Shown piece by piece: positions 33,177 through 42,734 of a DNA stretch of 64,000 nucleotides (position 1 is the first letter of the stretch; the number at the start of each line of letters is the position of its first letter). Made by a program: the position numbers and the translations under genes. The notes under the pieces were generated by a model that was given only the letters and a program-made list of their open reading frames with translations, was not told the origin of the DNA and searched no databases. Source of the DNA: Flagellimonas lutaonensis (GTDB taxonomy: Bacteria; Bacteroidota; Bacteroidia; Flavobacteriales; Flavobacteriaceae); assembly GCF_000963865.1 (NCBI RefSeq), contig NZ_CP011071.1:2174501-2238500 (forward strand), read 5' to 3'.

Positions 33177-34127
33177 ATGCGAGGAACTGTGTACAAATCG
33201 ACGGGTAGTTGGTATACCGTAAAGGCAGAGACGGGCGATTTTTACGAGTGCCGTATAAAGGGCAAGTTTCGTATCAAGGGTATCAAGAGCACCAATCCCA
33301 TTGCAGTGGGCGATAAAGTGGTTTTTGAACTTGAAACTGTGGGCGATGAGAACGTTGGGGTTATTTCACGCATTGAAGACAGAAAAAATTACATCATTCG
33401 AAAGTCGGTCAACCTATCAAAGCAAGTGCACATAATTGCGGCCAATATAGACCAGGCCTTCTTAATGGTTACCCTGAACAACCCCACTACCTATACTAGT
33501 TTCATCGATAGGTTTTTGGCAACCGCAGAGGCCTACGATGTGCCCGTAGTGCTGTTGTTCAACAAAATGGACACTTATAATGAAGATGAGTTGGGCGAGG
33601 TAAGTTATTTGGTTCATCTATACAGGAAAATAGGGTACTCCTGCCTTGAGATTTCGGCAAAATCAGGGATGAATATTGACAAGCTGAAAGAGATGATGAT
33701 CGGTAAGACCACTATGTTCTCGGGCAATTCAGGTGTCGGCAAATCAACCCTCGTAAATGCCCTCGAACCAGGCTTACAGCTGAAGACCGCAGAAATTTCA
33801 GAACAACACATGCAGGGGCAGCATACCACAACTTTTGCCGAAATGTACGACCTTTCATTCGATGCCAGAATAATCGATACCCCCGGCATCAAGGGATTTG
33901 GAATAGTCGATATGGAAAAAGAAGAAATCGGCGATTATTTTCCCGAGTTCTTCAAGCGCAAGCTGAATTGCAAGTTCAACGATTGCCTGCATCTCGACGA
34001 GCCCAAATGTGCCGTAAAGGAGGCTTTGGAAAATGACGAGATATCGTGGAGTCGTTACCGAAGCTATGTTCAGATGGTAACCGGCGAAGAAGATAATTAT
34101 CGTATCGATGAACACAAGACCAAATAA
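33177..34127 (+). CDS. rsgA: Ribosome small subunit-dependent GTPase A
   Basis: From the ATG at 33177 the protein has 316 residues. It has an N-terminal OB fold (VYKSTGSWYTVKAETGDFYECRI in parts), a circularly permuted GTPase with NKMD before GNSGVGKSTLVN, then DTPGIKGFG, and a C-terminal zinc site CKFNDCLHLDEPKC. It assists late 30S maturation. It is directly followed by dtd without a gap. Confidence 0.95.
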   Translation: MRGTVYKSTGSWYTVKAETGDFYECRIKGKFRIKGIKSTNPIAVGDKVVFELETVGDENVGVISRIEDRKNYIIRKSVNLSKQVHIIAANIDQAFLMVTLNNPTTYTSFIDRFLATAEAYDVPVVLLFNKMDTYNEDELGEVSYLVHLYRKIGYSCLEISAKSGMNIDKLKEMMIGKTTMFSGNSGVGKSTLVNALEPGLQLKTAEISEQHMQGQHTTTFAEMYDLSFDARIIDTPGIKGFGIVDMEKEEIGDYFPEFFKRKLNCKFNDCLHLDEPKCAVKEALENDEISWSRYRSYVQMVTGEEDNYRIDEHKTK

Positions 34128-34580
34128 ATGAGGGCAGTGGTTCAAAGGGTTTCAGAAGCCAGTGTTACCGTAGAAAATAAGATTATCTCTAGCATGAGAA
34201 CCGGACTGCTGGTGCTGTTGGGCATTGAAGAAGCCGATACCGAAGAGGATATCGAATGGCTTTGCAATAAAATCGTGAACCTGCGGATTTTCAATGATGA
34301 CAATGGTGTAATGAACCGTTCACTTTTAGACGTAAACGGCGATGCAATACTGGTCAGTCAGTTTACCCTGTATGCCTCTACCAAAAAAGGCAACAGGCCT
34401 TCTTACATAAAGGCGGCAAAGCCTGATGTGGCCATTGCGTTGTATGAAAAATCTGTGACTGTATTCGAGAATAAACTTGGCAAAAATGTCGGGACGGGGG
34501 CATTTGGCGCTGATATGAAAGTATTGCTTTTGAATGACGGTCCGGTCACTATTATCATAGACACCAAAAACAGAGAATAA
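34128..34580 (+). CDS. dtd: D-aminoacyl-tRNA deacylase
   Basis: A 150-residue DTD-family protein: MRAVVQRVSEASVTV, the catalytic SQFTLYAST segment and the cross-subunit Gly-cis-Pro loop near NDGPVTIIID. It removes D-amino acids or glycine from mischarged tRNA. The start codon follows the rsgA stop directly. Confidence 0.94.
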   Translation: MRAVVQRVSEASVTVENKIISSMRTGLLVLLGIEEADTEEDIEWLCNKIVNLRIFNDDNGVMNRSLLDVNGDAILVSQFTLYASTKKGNRPSYIKAAKPDVAIALYEKSVTVFENKLGKNVGTGAFGADMKVLLLNDGPVTIIIDTKNRE

Positions 34581-34668
34581 GGTATTTTGTCGATTTTTTT
34601 GCATGGTATTGTAAGAAATCCTACATTTTCACCGTTCAAACAACCAACCTGCCAATATTTATTTTTTT

Positions 34669-36588
34669 ATGCGCATACTTCTTCTCCTGCTGGCATTTTT
34701 AGTAGCAGAGGCCACTTACCCACAAGATCCAGATTTTAGTGTTTCCCGTATTGACCCAGAACTCCTTAAAGGTGCAGAGGCAGTTGTTCGTTTGAACAAG
34801 ATGCATGTAGAACTTGCCTCTAAAAGAAACATGCGGGTGGCCCATAAAAGGGTCGTAACAATTTTAAATGAAAAAGGCAATAGACACTCGCAGGCATTTG
34901 TGAACTATGACAGGGGTATGTCAGTTAAAAATGCCATGGCAATTATTTATAATCAAGGAGGTGAAGTAATTGAGAAAATAAGACAAAAAGATTTTGTTGA
35001 TATAAGCGCTGTTGAGAGTGGCACCTTGTACTCTGACTCAAGGGTATTGTATATGAGCTATTTGCCGATTGAGTATCCTTATACTATTGAATTTTCTTAT
35101 AATCTGGTCACCGATAATACGGGTATTATTCCTTCATGGTACTTCATTGATGATTATTTGGTGAGTACCGAACGAAGCGAATTTACAATTGCCTTTTCAT
35201 CCCTAGAACTTAAACCGGCCATTAAGGAAAAGAACCTGGATGATATGCTGTATGAATTCGAAGAGACTGAAAGCTCACTTTCATATTTAGCGTACAATAT
35301 CCCTTTGATCAAAAATGAAGAACTCAGTCCGGCACTAAAGAAAATGGTGCCTTGCATTAAAGTGAGGCCCGTCAATTTTCATTATGAAGGTTTTGACGGG
35401 AGTATCGATAGCTGGAAAGATGCCGGGGATTGGATGCGCCATAATATTCTCAAAAATCAAGATGAACTTGACCCGGAGACTGTACAAATGGCGCAAAAAT
35501 TGGTTGAAGGGGTTAGAGACGACCTTGAAAAAGCCAAGATTATCTATCGTTATGTGCAAGAAAACACTCGTTATATCAGTGTGCAGGTCGGCATAGGAGG
35601 GTTAAAGCCGACCAGCGCCATAGAGGTGAACAATCTTAAATACGGTGATTGTAAAGGGCTGAGCAATTATACCCAAGCGTTGTTGAAAGCTGTTGGTGTT
35701 GAGTCATATTATGTGCATGTTGAGGCAGGGCAGGACAAGTTCGATTTTGAAGATGACTTTGCCAATTTGGCCGCCGGCAACCATGTAATATTGGCCATAC
35801 CCTACAACGAGAAATTTTATTGGATTGATTGTACTTCACAAACCACTCCGTTCGGGTTTATAGGTGATTTTACCGATGACCGAAAAGTTTTGGTGATTAA
35901 GCCAGAGGGTGGTGAATTGATAAGAACAGTTGGGTATAGCAACGGTGACAACCTAAAAAAGATGAAAGTCAACTACGCCATTACGGAAGAGGGTGGACTG
36001 TTGGGTAATGTTCATGTAACATCCAAAGGCATACGATATGATAGGCATTACCTGCTGGAAACACTACCAAAGAAAGATGTAGAGGAGTATTACAAAGACT
36101 ATTGGAACAATGTCAATAATGTTGAAATAAGGAAATACAGTTTTAAAAATGATAAAAACCAAATTGTTTTTGAAGAGGAAATTAAGCTAGCGGCATCAAA
36201 ATATGCATCATTGTCCGATAACAAAATGATTTTCGTTGTAAATGCCTTTAACAACAGCCAATTTGTACCCAAACGATACCGTGAACGAAAGTTTCCACTT
36301 GAGATACAAAGAGGCTATGTAGACGAAGATGTATTTGAAATTCAACTTCCTGAAGGATTCGTAATCGATGCCATGCCGGTAGACAGATCATTAAAAGCAA
36401 AATTTGGGAGTTACAACGTTTCATTCTCTAACAAAGAATCTCGCCTTACCATGCGAAGAAGACTCCAGATTAACAAGGGAACCTATCCTCCAGAAGAATA
36501 TGGGGCCTATAGAAAATTCAGACGTGCAGTTGCTAGATTCGATAACTCAAAGATTATACTAAAAAAACCACAACACCATGATGAATAG
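34669..36588 (+). CDS. DUF3857 and transglutaminase-like domain protein, intact triad
   Basis: A 639-residue exported protein with a signal peptide (MRILLLLLAFLVAEATYPQ). Residues about 50-250 are DUF3857; about 280-420 a transglutaminase-like core with Cys in YGDCKGLSNY, His in AGNHVILAIP and Asp in WIDCTSQ; the C-terminus is DUF3858-like. The intact Cys-His-Asp triad suggests peptidase or transamidase chemistry, substrate unknown. The gene overlaps the next by 11 nt, and the two proteins probably act together. Confidence 0.85.
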   Translation: MRILLLLLAFLVAEATYPQDPDFSVSRIDPELLKGAEAVVRLNKMHVELASKRNMRVAHKRVVTILNEKGNRHSQAFVNYDRGMSVKNAMAIIYNQGGEVIEKIRQKDFVDISAVESGTLYSDSRVLYMSYLPIEYPYTIEFSYNLVTDNTGIIPSWYFIDDYLVSTERSEFTIAFSSLELKPAIKEKNLDDMLYEFEETESSLSYLAYNIPLIKNEELSPALKKMVPCIKVRPVNFHYEGFDGSIDSWKDAGDWMRHNILKNQDELDPETVQMAQKLVEGVRDDLEKAKIIYRYVQENTRYISVQVGIGGLKPTSAIEVNNLKYGDCKGLSNYTQALLKAVGVESYYVHVEAGQDKFDFEDDFANLAAGNHVILAIPYNEKFYWIDCTSQTTPFGFIGDFTDDRKVLVIKPEGGELIRTVGYSNGDNLKKMKVNYAITEEGGLLGNVHVTSKGIRYDRHYLLETLPKKDVEEYYKDYWNNVNNVEIRKYSFKNDKNQIVFEEEIKLAASKYASLSDNKMIFVVNAFNNSQFVPKRYRERKFPLEIQRGYVDEDVFEIQLPEGFVIDAMPVDRSLKAKFGSYNVSFSNKESRLTMRRRLQINKGTYPPEEYGAYRKFRRAVARFDNSKIILKKPQHHDE

Positions 36589-38518
36589 AATCCTCCTTTT
36601 AGGACTGATACTACCGTTGCATTTTGCCAGTGCCCAAGAAGTCAAATTTGGCAAAATCAGCAAAGAAGAACTGATTGAAAAAGAATATGCCCCTGATAGA
36701 TCGGCCAATGCAGCTATCTTATACAAAAACCAAAAGACCTACTTCCTGACCACCAATGGAGTCAATTCGTTGGTGACCGAAATACACGAGCGGATAAAAA
36801 TATATAACAAAGAGGGATTTGAATATGCCACAGAGACCATTGATCTATTTAAAACAAGGTACGATGATGAGCTTGTAAGAAAAATAAAGGCGGTAACCTA
36901 TAATCTCAAAGATGGCGAAATTGTAGAGGATGAGCTCGATAAAGACCAGATTTTTAAGACAGAGGCCAGTTATAACTATAATCAGGTAAAATTCACAATG
37001 CCCAACGTTCAAGAAGGTTCGGTAATTGAGTTCAGGTACGTTATCAAATCGCCTTTTATTTGGAACATTGATGACTTTCAATTTCAATATGACATTCCTG
37101 TCAAGCAAATGATAGCGGAACTTAGAACACCGAAAGGATTTCATTTTAAACAGACTCCAAAAGGTTATTACAATGTTTATCCGAAGACATCGACCAGTCG
37201 TGACAACCGCATTGGTATGGACGTTATTATCAATAAATATCATGCGGTTCAAGTGCCTGCCATGAAAAAAGAGGCGTATGTCGACAATATTGATAATTAT
37301 CGTTCTGGGGTCATGTTTGAGTTGGTTTATGTGGATATTCCCGGATATTACAAAAGCTTTGCACAATCTTGGGGCGATGTGGCCAAGACCATAGGCAATT
37401 CAGATGATTATAAAAATGAATTGGACAAGACCAAATCTTTTGATGATGAGTTGGATGCTGTAATCACCGGAAAAAGCTCTCAGATTGACAAGATGAAGGC
37501 CATCTTTAAGCATGTGAAGAACACCATTACGTGGAATGGCAGGGATGGAAAGTACTTTCAGTATGGCCTAAAGAAAGCCCTTAAAGAGAAAAAAGGAAAC
37601 GCTGCGGATATCAACCTGCTCATGGTGGCCATGTTGCGGTATGCAGGTATTGATGCAAACCCAGTGGTAATCAGCACCAAAGATAATGCGATACCATTTT
37701 TTCCGACCCTCGACAGATTGAATTACGTAATTGCCTATGCCAACATTGACGACAAACAATATTTTTTAGATGCCACCGAAGAGTTCAGCGACATTAATGT
37801 GCTTCCGGTCAAAGATTATAACTGGAAAGGTATGTTGATAGACAACCAAAAAATGGTATGGCAACAAATAAATGTCATATCTCCGAAGCAATCCAATAAA
37901 TTGTATTCTGTAAACCTTAAACTAAGTGAAGATGGCAGCTGCGAGGGCACCTATAAATCGAGATTTGATAGGCACAGCGCCTTTGCCTTTCGTAAGAATT
38001 TTAAAAATACTGAACTTGATTCTTACTTGAGTTCGATGGAAGAACAGTTCTCAGGAATAGAAATAGACGGGCATGAGGTAAAAAATGCCGATGTTTATGA
38101 AGGCCCGGTTTCAGAATCGTTTGAGTTTTACAATGACTATGCGGCTGATGTAATCGATGGAAAACTATACTTTGAGCCCCTAAGCTTTATGCGGATGGAA
38201 GAAAATCCATTTAAGAGCGAAGAAAGAATGTATCCCATTGATTTTGGATATCCCTTTAAAGATACATACATGGTAAATGTTGATATTCCAGAAGGATATG
38301 TAGTTGAATCAAAACCAGAGCCTATCGTGGTCAAACTGCCCAACGATTTGGGTAGGTTCAAATATATACTCAGTGAGAATGGAAGCAAAATAAATGTATT
38401 GGTTAACTTTGAAATCAATAGGGCCATACTTTCGGCAGAATTATATCCCATTTTAAGGGAATTCTTCAAGCAGATTATTGCGAAAGAGTCCGAAAAAGTA
38501 GTATTAGCAAAAGTCTAA
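36578..38518 (+). CDS. DUF3857 and transglutaminase-like domain protein, triad lost
   Basis: A 646-residue paralogue-like neighbour with a signal peptide (MMNRILLLGLILPLHFASAQ) and the same domain order. At the active site the Cys is Ala (KKGNAADINLLM), the His position reads Asn (LDRLNYVIAYA), and only the Asp remains (FLDATEE). It is therefore probably non-catalytic. Its start lies inside the preceding gene, so the pair is translationally coupled. Confidence 0.83.
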   Translation: MMNRILLLGLILPLHFASAQEVKFGKISKEELIEKEYAPDRSANAAILYKNQKTYFLTTNGVNSLVTEIHERIKIYNKEGFEYATETIDLFKTRYDDELVRKIKAVTYNLKDGEIVEDELDKDQIFKTEASYNYNQVKFTMPNVQEGSVIEFRYVIKSPFIWNIDDFQFQYDIPVKQMIAELRTPKGFHFKQTPKGYYNVYPKTSTSRDNRIGMDVIINKYHAVQVPAMKKEAYVDNIDNYRSGVMFELVYVDIPGYYKSFAQSWGDVAKTIGNSDDYKNELDKTKSFDDELDAVITGKSSQIDKMKAIFKHVKNTITWNGRDGKYFQYGLKKALKEKKGNAADINLLMVAMLRYAGIDANPVVISTKDNAIPFFPTLDRLNYVIAYANIDDKQYFLDATEEFSDINVLPVKDYNWKGMLIDNQKMVWQQINVISPKQSNKLYSVNLKLSEDGSCEGTYKSRFDRHSAFAFRKNFKNTELDSYLSSMEEQFSGIEIDGHEVKNADVYEGPVSESFEFYNDYAADVIDGKLYFEPLSFMRMEENPFKSEERMYPIDFGYPFKDTYMVNVDIPEGYVVESKPEPIVVKLPNDLGRFKYILSENGSKINVLVNFEINRAILSAELYPILREFFKQIIAKESEKVVLAKV

Positions 38519-38845
38519 ATGAACATACAAAACGCACAACAGGCCGTAGATGAGTGGATAAAAAACCACGGGGTCCGCTATTTCAATGAATTGACCAATA
38601 TGGCCCAATTGGCCGAAGAAGTGGGCGAGGTGGCGCGGATCATTGCACGTAGATATGGGGAGCAGAGCGAGAAACCCTCAGATAAAGAGAAAGACCTTGG
38701 CGAAGAGTTGGCCGATGTTCTTTTTGTGGTATTGTGCCTGGCCAACCAAACCGGTGTTGATCTGCAAAAGGCTTTTGAAAAAAAGTTGGATATCAAGGCT
38801 AAGCGTGACCATGACCGCCACCACAACAACGAGAAGTTAAAATAA
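38519..38845 (+). CDS. MazG-like nucleotide pyrophosphohydrolase
   Basis: A 108-residue all-helical MazG-fold protein. AEEVGEVARIIARRYG (EExxE) and KDLGEELADVLFVVLCLA (ExxD) are the metal-binding motifs. It likely hydrolyses non-canonical or excess nucleoside triphosphates. Its ATG directly follows the stop of the previous gene; a CCCTTTCC-type repeat follows at 38846-38886. Confidence 0.85.
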   Translation: MNIQNAQQAVDEWIKNHGVRYFNELTNMAQLAEEVGEVARIIARRYGEQSEKPSDKEKDLGEELADVLFVVLCLANQTGVDLQKAFEKKLDIKAKRDHDRHHNNEKLK

Positions 38846-38925
38846 AATATCCCTTTCCTTGGGGAGAGGGCCAGGGTGAGGGGCAATATTCATAAGTCCT
38901 TCATTAAATTTACTGCTCTTTTTCC

Positions 38926-38933
38926 TAGCTTTG
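38926..38933 (+). promoter_or_regulatory. -7 promoter element of aroA
   Basis: TAGCTTTG is a perfect TAnnTTTG; no good -33 element is visible. It lies 23 nt before the TTG start at 38956 and supports that start over any upstream one. Confidence 0.45.
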
Positions 38934-38955
38934 ATGCTCGTTAAAAGGCATTGCA

Positions 38956-40182
38956 TTGAAACTACAACTTTCCGCACCATCCAATAAGCTGTTACAGGCA
39001 GAAGCGAGAATTACCGGCTCAAAAAGTGAAACGAACAGGTTGTTGTTGCTACAGGCCCTGTACCCAAATCTTAAAATCGAAAACCTTTCCAATTCTGATG
39101 ATGCAGTGGTTATGCGAAAAGGCTTGGCCATCTCAAAAGGTGAGGTGGATATTCACCATGCGGGCACCGCCATGCGTTTTCTGACTGCCTATTTCGCCTC
39201 TCAACCGGACAAAGAGGTTGTGCTGACAGGTTCTGAACGCATGAAAGAACGCCCCATAAAGATTCTGGTCGATGCCCTTCGCAATCTGGGCGCCGACATT
39301 TCCTATGTGGGGCAAGAGGGGTATCCACCCTTAAAAATCAAAGGAAAGAAACTCGTAAAAAACAAAGTTGAACTGCCTGCCAACATCAGCAGTCAGTACA
39401 TTTCGGCACTTTTGCTTATTGCTCCAAGTTTGAAGAACGGGCTTGAAATTCATTTGATCGGCAAAATCACTTCGGTTCCCTATATCAAAATGACCTTGGG
39501 GCTACTTGACCAAATAGGGATGGCAACCGCTTTTGATGGGCAGGTAGTTAAAGTGCATCCCAAAGAAAAAGTGAAGTCCCAAACCATGGTGGTCGAATCG
39601 GATTGGAGCGCTGCCAGCTATTTCTATAGCATTGCTGCACTGGCCGAAGTAGGTAGTAAGATTACCCTTTCTTCCTATAAAAAACATTCATTACAGGGCG
39701 ATAGTGTTTTGGCAGAAATTTATCGTGATTTTGGGGTCGAGACCTATTTTGACCGTAATACGATCCATTTAAAAAAAATATCAAACCCGCAACCCGCAAC
39801 CTTGGACCTTGAACTAAGTAATGCCCCCGATATCGCACAGACCATTGCGGTTACTTGCCTTGGGCTGCAAATGGGCTGTCATCTTACGGGCCTGCACACG
39901 CTGCCCATTAAAGAAACCGACCGTTTGGGTGCCATGAAGGCCGAGCTTGAAAAATTTGGTGCCCAAGTTGGTATTACAAACGAAAGCCTGACTTTGAAAC
40001 CATCGGCAATAGGCGAATCAAACGTTTCGGTCGACACATACAATGACCATCGTATGGCCTTGGCCTTTGCACCCTTGGCCATGAAAACCTCCTTTTTTGT
40101 CAATGATGCCGAGGTGGTTTCGAAATCATATCCTGATTTTTGGCGGGATATGGCTAGACTGGGCCTAAGAATTAAGGAGTAG
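38956..40182 (+). CDS. aroA: 3-phosphoshikimate 1-carboxyvinyltransferase (EPSP synthase)
   Basis: A 408-residue protein with the double inside-out alpha/beta barrel: KSETNRLLLLQAL, NSDDAVVM, HHAGTAMRFLTAYFA, SSQYISALLLIAPSL, and SVDTYNDHRMALAFAPLAM. It joins shikimate 3-phosphate and PEP. It is somewhat shorter than the usual 425-430 residues, mainly in loops. The TTG start is chosen because no in-frame ATG exists upstream. Confidence 0.9.
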   Translation: MKLQLSAPSNKLLQAEARITGSKSETNRLLLLQALYPNLKIENLSNSDDAVVMRKGLAISKGEVDIHHAGTAMRFLTAYFASQPDKEVVLTGSERMKERPIKILVDALRNLGADISYVGQEGYPPLKIKGKKLVKNKVELPANISSQYISALLLIAPSLKNGLEIHLIGKITSVPYIKMTLGLLDQIGMATAFDGQVVKVHPKEKVKSQTMVVESDWSAASYFYSIAALAEVGSKITLSSYKKHSLQGDSVLAEIYRDFGVETYFDRNTIHLKKISNPQPATLDLELSNAPDIAQTIAVTCLGLQMGCHLTGLHTLPIKETDRLGAMKAELEKFGAQVGITNESLTLKPSAIGESNVSVDTYNDHRMALAFAPLAMKTSFFVNDAEVVSKSYPDFWRDMARLGLRIKE

Positions 40183-40205
40183 TAGTCATATTTAATGCCT
40201 GATTA

Positions 40206-40238
40206 CTTGACATCCCCCTTTTACAGATTGTATATTTG
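40206..40238 (+). promoter_or_regulatory. Promoter of queA
   Basis: CTTG at 40206-40209 and a perfect TATATTTG at 40231-40238, spaced by 21 nt. The leader to the queA ATG is about 130 nt with no clear structure. Confidence 0.5.
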
Positions 40239-40371
40239 CAACTTTTATAAAAATCCATAGAACCGAATGAAATCGACATATTCAAAATAATCATTAGATA
40301 CACAATAAAATGATTGATTTTGATTATCAAAGGTTATATGTGACTGATAAAAAGCAATAAGAAATATACAC

Positions 40372-41421
40372 ATGAAACTATCAAACTTCAATTTTGAGCT
40401 TCCGAAAGAGTTATTGGCAGAGTATCCGGCAGAAAATAGGGATGAATCTAGGTTAATGGTTGTCCATAGAGACAGCGGTAAGATCGAGCATAAAATGTTC
40501 AAAGACCTGATTGACTATTTCGATGAGGGCGATGTAATGGTGTTGAACAATACGAAGGTATTTCCTGCGCGGCTTTATGGCAATAAAGAGAAGACCGGTG
40601 CACGAATTGAAGTTTTCTTGCTGCGCGAACTGAACGAAGAACAACGCCTTTGGGATGTTTTGGTAGACCCTGCCCGAAAGATTCGAATCGGCAACAAACT
40701 GTATTTTGGCGAAGATGAGAGCTTGGTGGCCGAGGTCATCGACAATACCACCTCTAGGGGCCGCACACTGCGCTTCTTGTACGATGGTTCGTATATGGAT
40801 TTCCGTAGAAAACTGAAAGAACTCGGTGAAACGCCTTTGCCAAAGTATATCAAACGTGAAGTGGAACCAGAAGATGAGTTACGTTACCAAACCATTTATG
40901 CCAAACACGAGGGTGCCGTGGCCGCACCCACTGCCGGGCTCCACTTTTCGAAGCACTTGTTGAAAAGGCTCGAGATCAAGGGTATCGACTTTGCCGAGGT
41001 GACACTGCACGTAGGCCTCGGCACGTTTAACCCGGTTGAGGTCGAAGACCTTTCAAAGCATAAAATGGACAGCGAAGAATTGGTGATTGACGAGCGGGCG
41101 ACAGAAGTGGTCAACCGTGCCAAGAGAAACAAAAAGAAAGTCTGTGCGGTTGGTACCACGGTAATGCGTGGCCTTGAGAGTGCCGTATCATCTGAACACA
41201 CACTCAATACGTTTGAGGGTTGGACGAACAAGTTCATCTTCCCTCCATACGAATTCAGCATTGCAAATTGCATGATCACCAATTTCCATTTGCCAAAATC
41301 AACCTTGTTGATGATGGTTTCAGCATTTATGGGCCATGACCTGATGAAAAAAGCCTATAAACAGGCCATATTGGAACAGTATCGCTTCTATTCGTATGGC
41401 GATGCGATGTTGATTCTATAA
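40372..41421 (+). CDS. queA: S-adenosylmethionine:tRNA ribosyltransferase-isomerase
   Basis: A 349-residue protein: [21 protein letters not shown] at the N-terminus, [34 protein letters not shown], and [18 protein letters not shown]. It transfers the ribosyl part of SAM to preQ1 in tRNA to make epoxyqueuosine. Confidence 0.95.
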   Translation: MKLSNFNFELPKELLAEYPAENRDESRLMVVHRDSGKIEHKMFKDLIDYFDEGDVMVLNNTKVFPARLYGNKEKTGARIEVFLLRELNEEQRLWDVLVDPARKIRIGNKLYFGEDESLVAEVIDNTTSRGRTLRFLYDGSYMDFRRKLKELGETPLPKYIKREVEPEDELRYQTIYAKHEGAVAAPTAGLHFSKHLLKRLEIKGIDFAEVTLHVGLGTFNPVEVEDLSKHKMDSEELVIDERATEVVNRAKRNKKKVCAVGTTVMRGLESAVSSEHTLNTFEGWTNKFIFPPYEFSIANCMITNFHLPKSTLLMMVSAFMGHDLMKKAYKQAILEQYRFYSYGDAMLIL

Positions 41422-41445
41422 GATATTGATACTTTTGGTTTTGTC

Positions 41446-41467
41446 ACCCTGAGCGAAGTCGAAGGGT
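41446..41467 (+). repeat. TGAGCGNAGTCGAA hairpin repeat between queA and rlmN
   Basis: Arms accc and gggt around TGAGCGAAGTCGAA, followed by ctttttct, so it could act as a weak terminator. Confidence 0.85.
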
Positions 41468-41487
41468 CTTTTTCTACCTTTGACGCA

Positions 41488-42528
41488 ATGGTTCAAGACA
41501 AGCGAGATATCCGGGCACTTAGCAAAGAAGAACTGCGTGACTTTTTTGTCTCCAAGGGCGAGAAGCCCTATCGTGGCAATCAGGTATATGAGTGGCTGTG
41601 GCAAAAATCGGCCCATTCTTTTGAAGTCATGACCAATCTTTCAAAAGAGACCCGACAGCTCTTGCAAGAAAACTTTGTTATCAACCATATTTCTGTGGAT
41701 CAAATGCAGCGTAGTGCCGATGGCACCATTAAAAATGCTGTGAAGTTGCATGACGGCTTGGTAGTGGAATCGGTATTGATTCCTACGGAAACGAGAACAA
41801 CCGCCTGCGTCTCAAGCCAAGTGGGCTGTAGTCTCGATTGCAGGTTTTGTGCCACCGCACGTTTAAAGCGCATGCGCAATCTCAATCCTGATGAAATATA
41901 CGACCAGGTGGTGGCCATTGACCGACAGAGCAAACTATATTTCAATAGGCCATTGAGCAATATTGTTTTTATGGGCATGGGCGAGCCTTTGATGAACTAT
42001 AACAACGTGCTCAAGGCAATAGAAAAGATAACATCCGATGAGGGTCTGGGCATGTCGCCCAAGCGTATTACGGTCTCTACTTCTGGGGTACCCAAGATGA
42101 TCAAAAAAATGGCCGATGAGAAAGTGCGGTTCAACTTGGCGGTGTCGTTGCATTCTGCCATTGATGAGGTAAGAACCCAGATAATGCCTTTTAACGAGAC
42201 CTTTCCCCTACATGATCTGCGAGAGGCACTTGAATATTGGTATGCAAAGACAAAAAACCGCATTACCTACGAATATGTGGTCTGGAAAGGCATTAATGAT
42301 ACCCAAAAAGATGTGGATGCCTTGGTGAAATTTTGCCGTTTCGCCCCTTCAAAAGTAAATCTGATAGAATACAATCCCATTGATGATGGTGGGTTTTCAC
42401 AGGCGTCGGAAGAAGCGCTTGAAATGTATCAAAACACCCTTCAAGAAAACGGTATAGTGGTGACTGTCAGACGCTCACGGGGTAAGGACATCGATGCCGC
42501 CTGCGGTCAGTTGGCCAATAAGTCATAG
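41488..42528 (+). CDS. rlmN: 23S rRNA (adenine2503-C2) / tRNA methyltransferase, radical SAM
   Basis: A 346-residue radical SAM enzyme: the cluster cysteines in CSLDCRFCATA (C-x3-C-x2-C), GMGEPLMNYNNVLKAI, and the C-terminal catalytic cysteine in DAACGQLA. RlmN rather than Cfr is supported by its general sequence and housekeeping context. Confidence 0.93.
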   Translation: MVQDKRDIRALSKEELRDFFVSKGEKPYRGNQVYEWLWQKSAHSFEVMTNLSKETRQLLQENFVINHISVDQMQRSADGTIKNAVKLHDGLVVESVLIPTETRTTACVSSQVGCSLDCRFCATARLKRMRNLNPDEIYDQVVAIDRQSKLYFNRPLSNIVFMGMGEPLMNYNNVLKAIEKITSDEGLGMSPKRITVSTSGVPKMIKKMADEKVRFNLAVSLHSAIDEVRTQIMPFNETFPLHDLREALEYWYAKTKNRITYEYVVWKGINDTQKDVDALVKFCRFAPSKVNLIEYNPIDDGGFSQASEEALEMYQNTLQENGIVVTVRRSRGKDIDAACGQLANKS

Positions 42529-42668
42529 TCTCACCTAGAGGAGCCTGTGCCGCACATGGCTTGAGATGCAAGTAGGTGTTCTGGGTATTGCCTGATTTTT
42601 ATTTTGGTACGGCTGCAAAACCACCTTTTTCAACTCGCAACAAATTTTTATACGGTTTGTCTGTTTTA

Positions 42669-42720
42669 ACCGACCAAACCCACGATTTTCGCTACTTTTG
42701 ATACGCTGAACCGACAAACC
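42669..42720 (+). promoter_or_regulatory. Direct repeats flanking the polyprenyl synthase promoter
   Basis: aaccgaccaaacc starts at 42668 and aaccgacaaacc ends at 42720, bracketing a perfect -7 element TACTTTTG (42693-42700). An inverted ggtttgtc at 42655-42662 matches the second copy. A regulator site is possible. Confidence 0.35.
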
Positions 42721-42734
42721 AAACCAGGGTATTT

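Noticed and set aside
1791-41467. CRISPR array
   Set aside because: The repeats are dispersed over 40 kb, have variable arms and no regular spacers.
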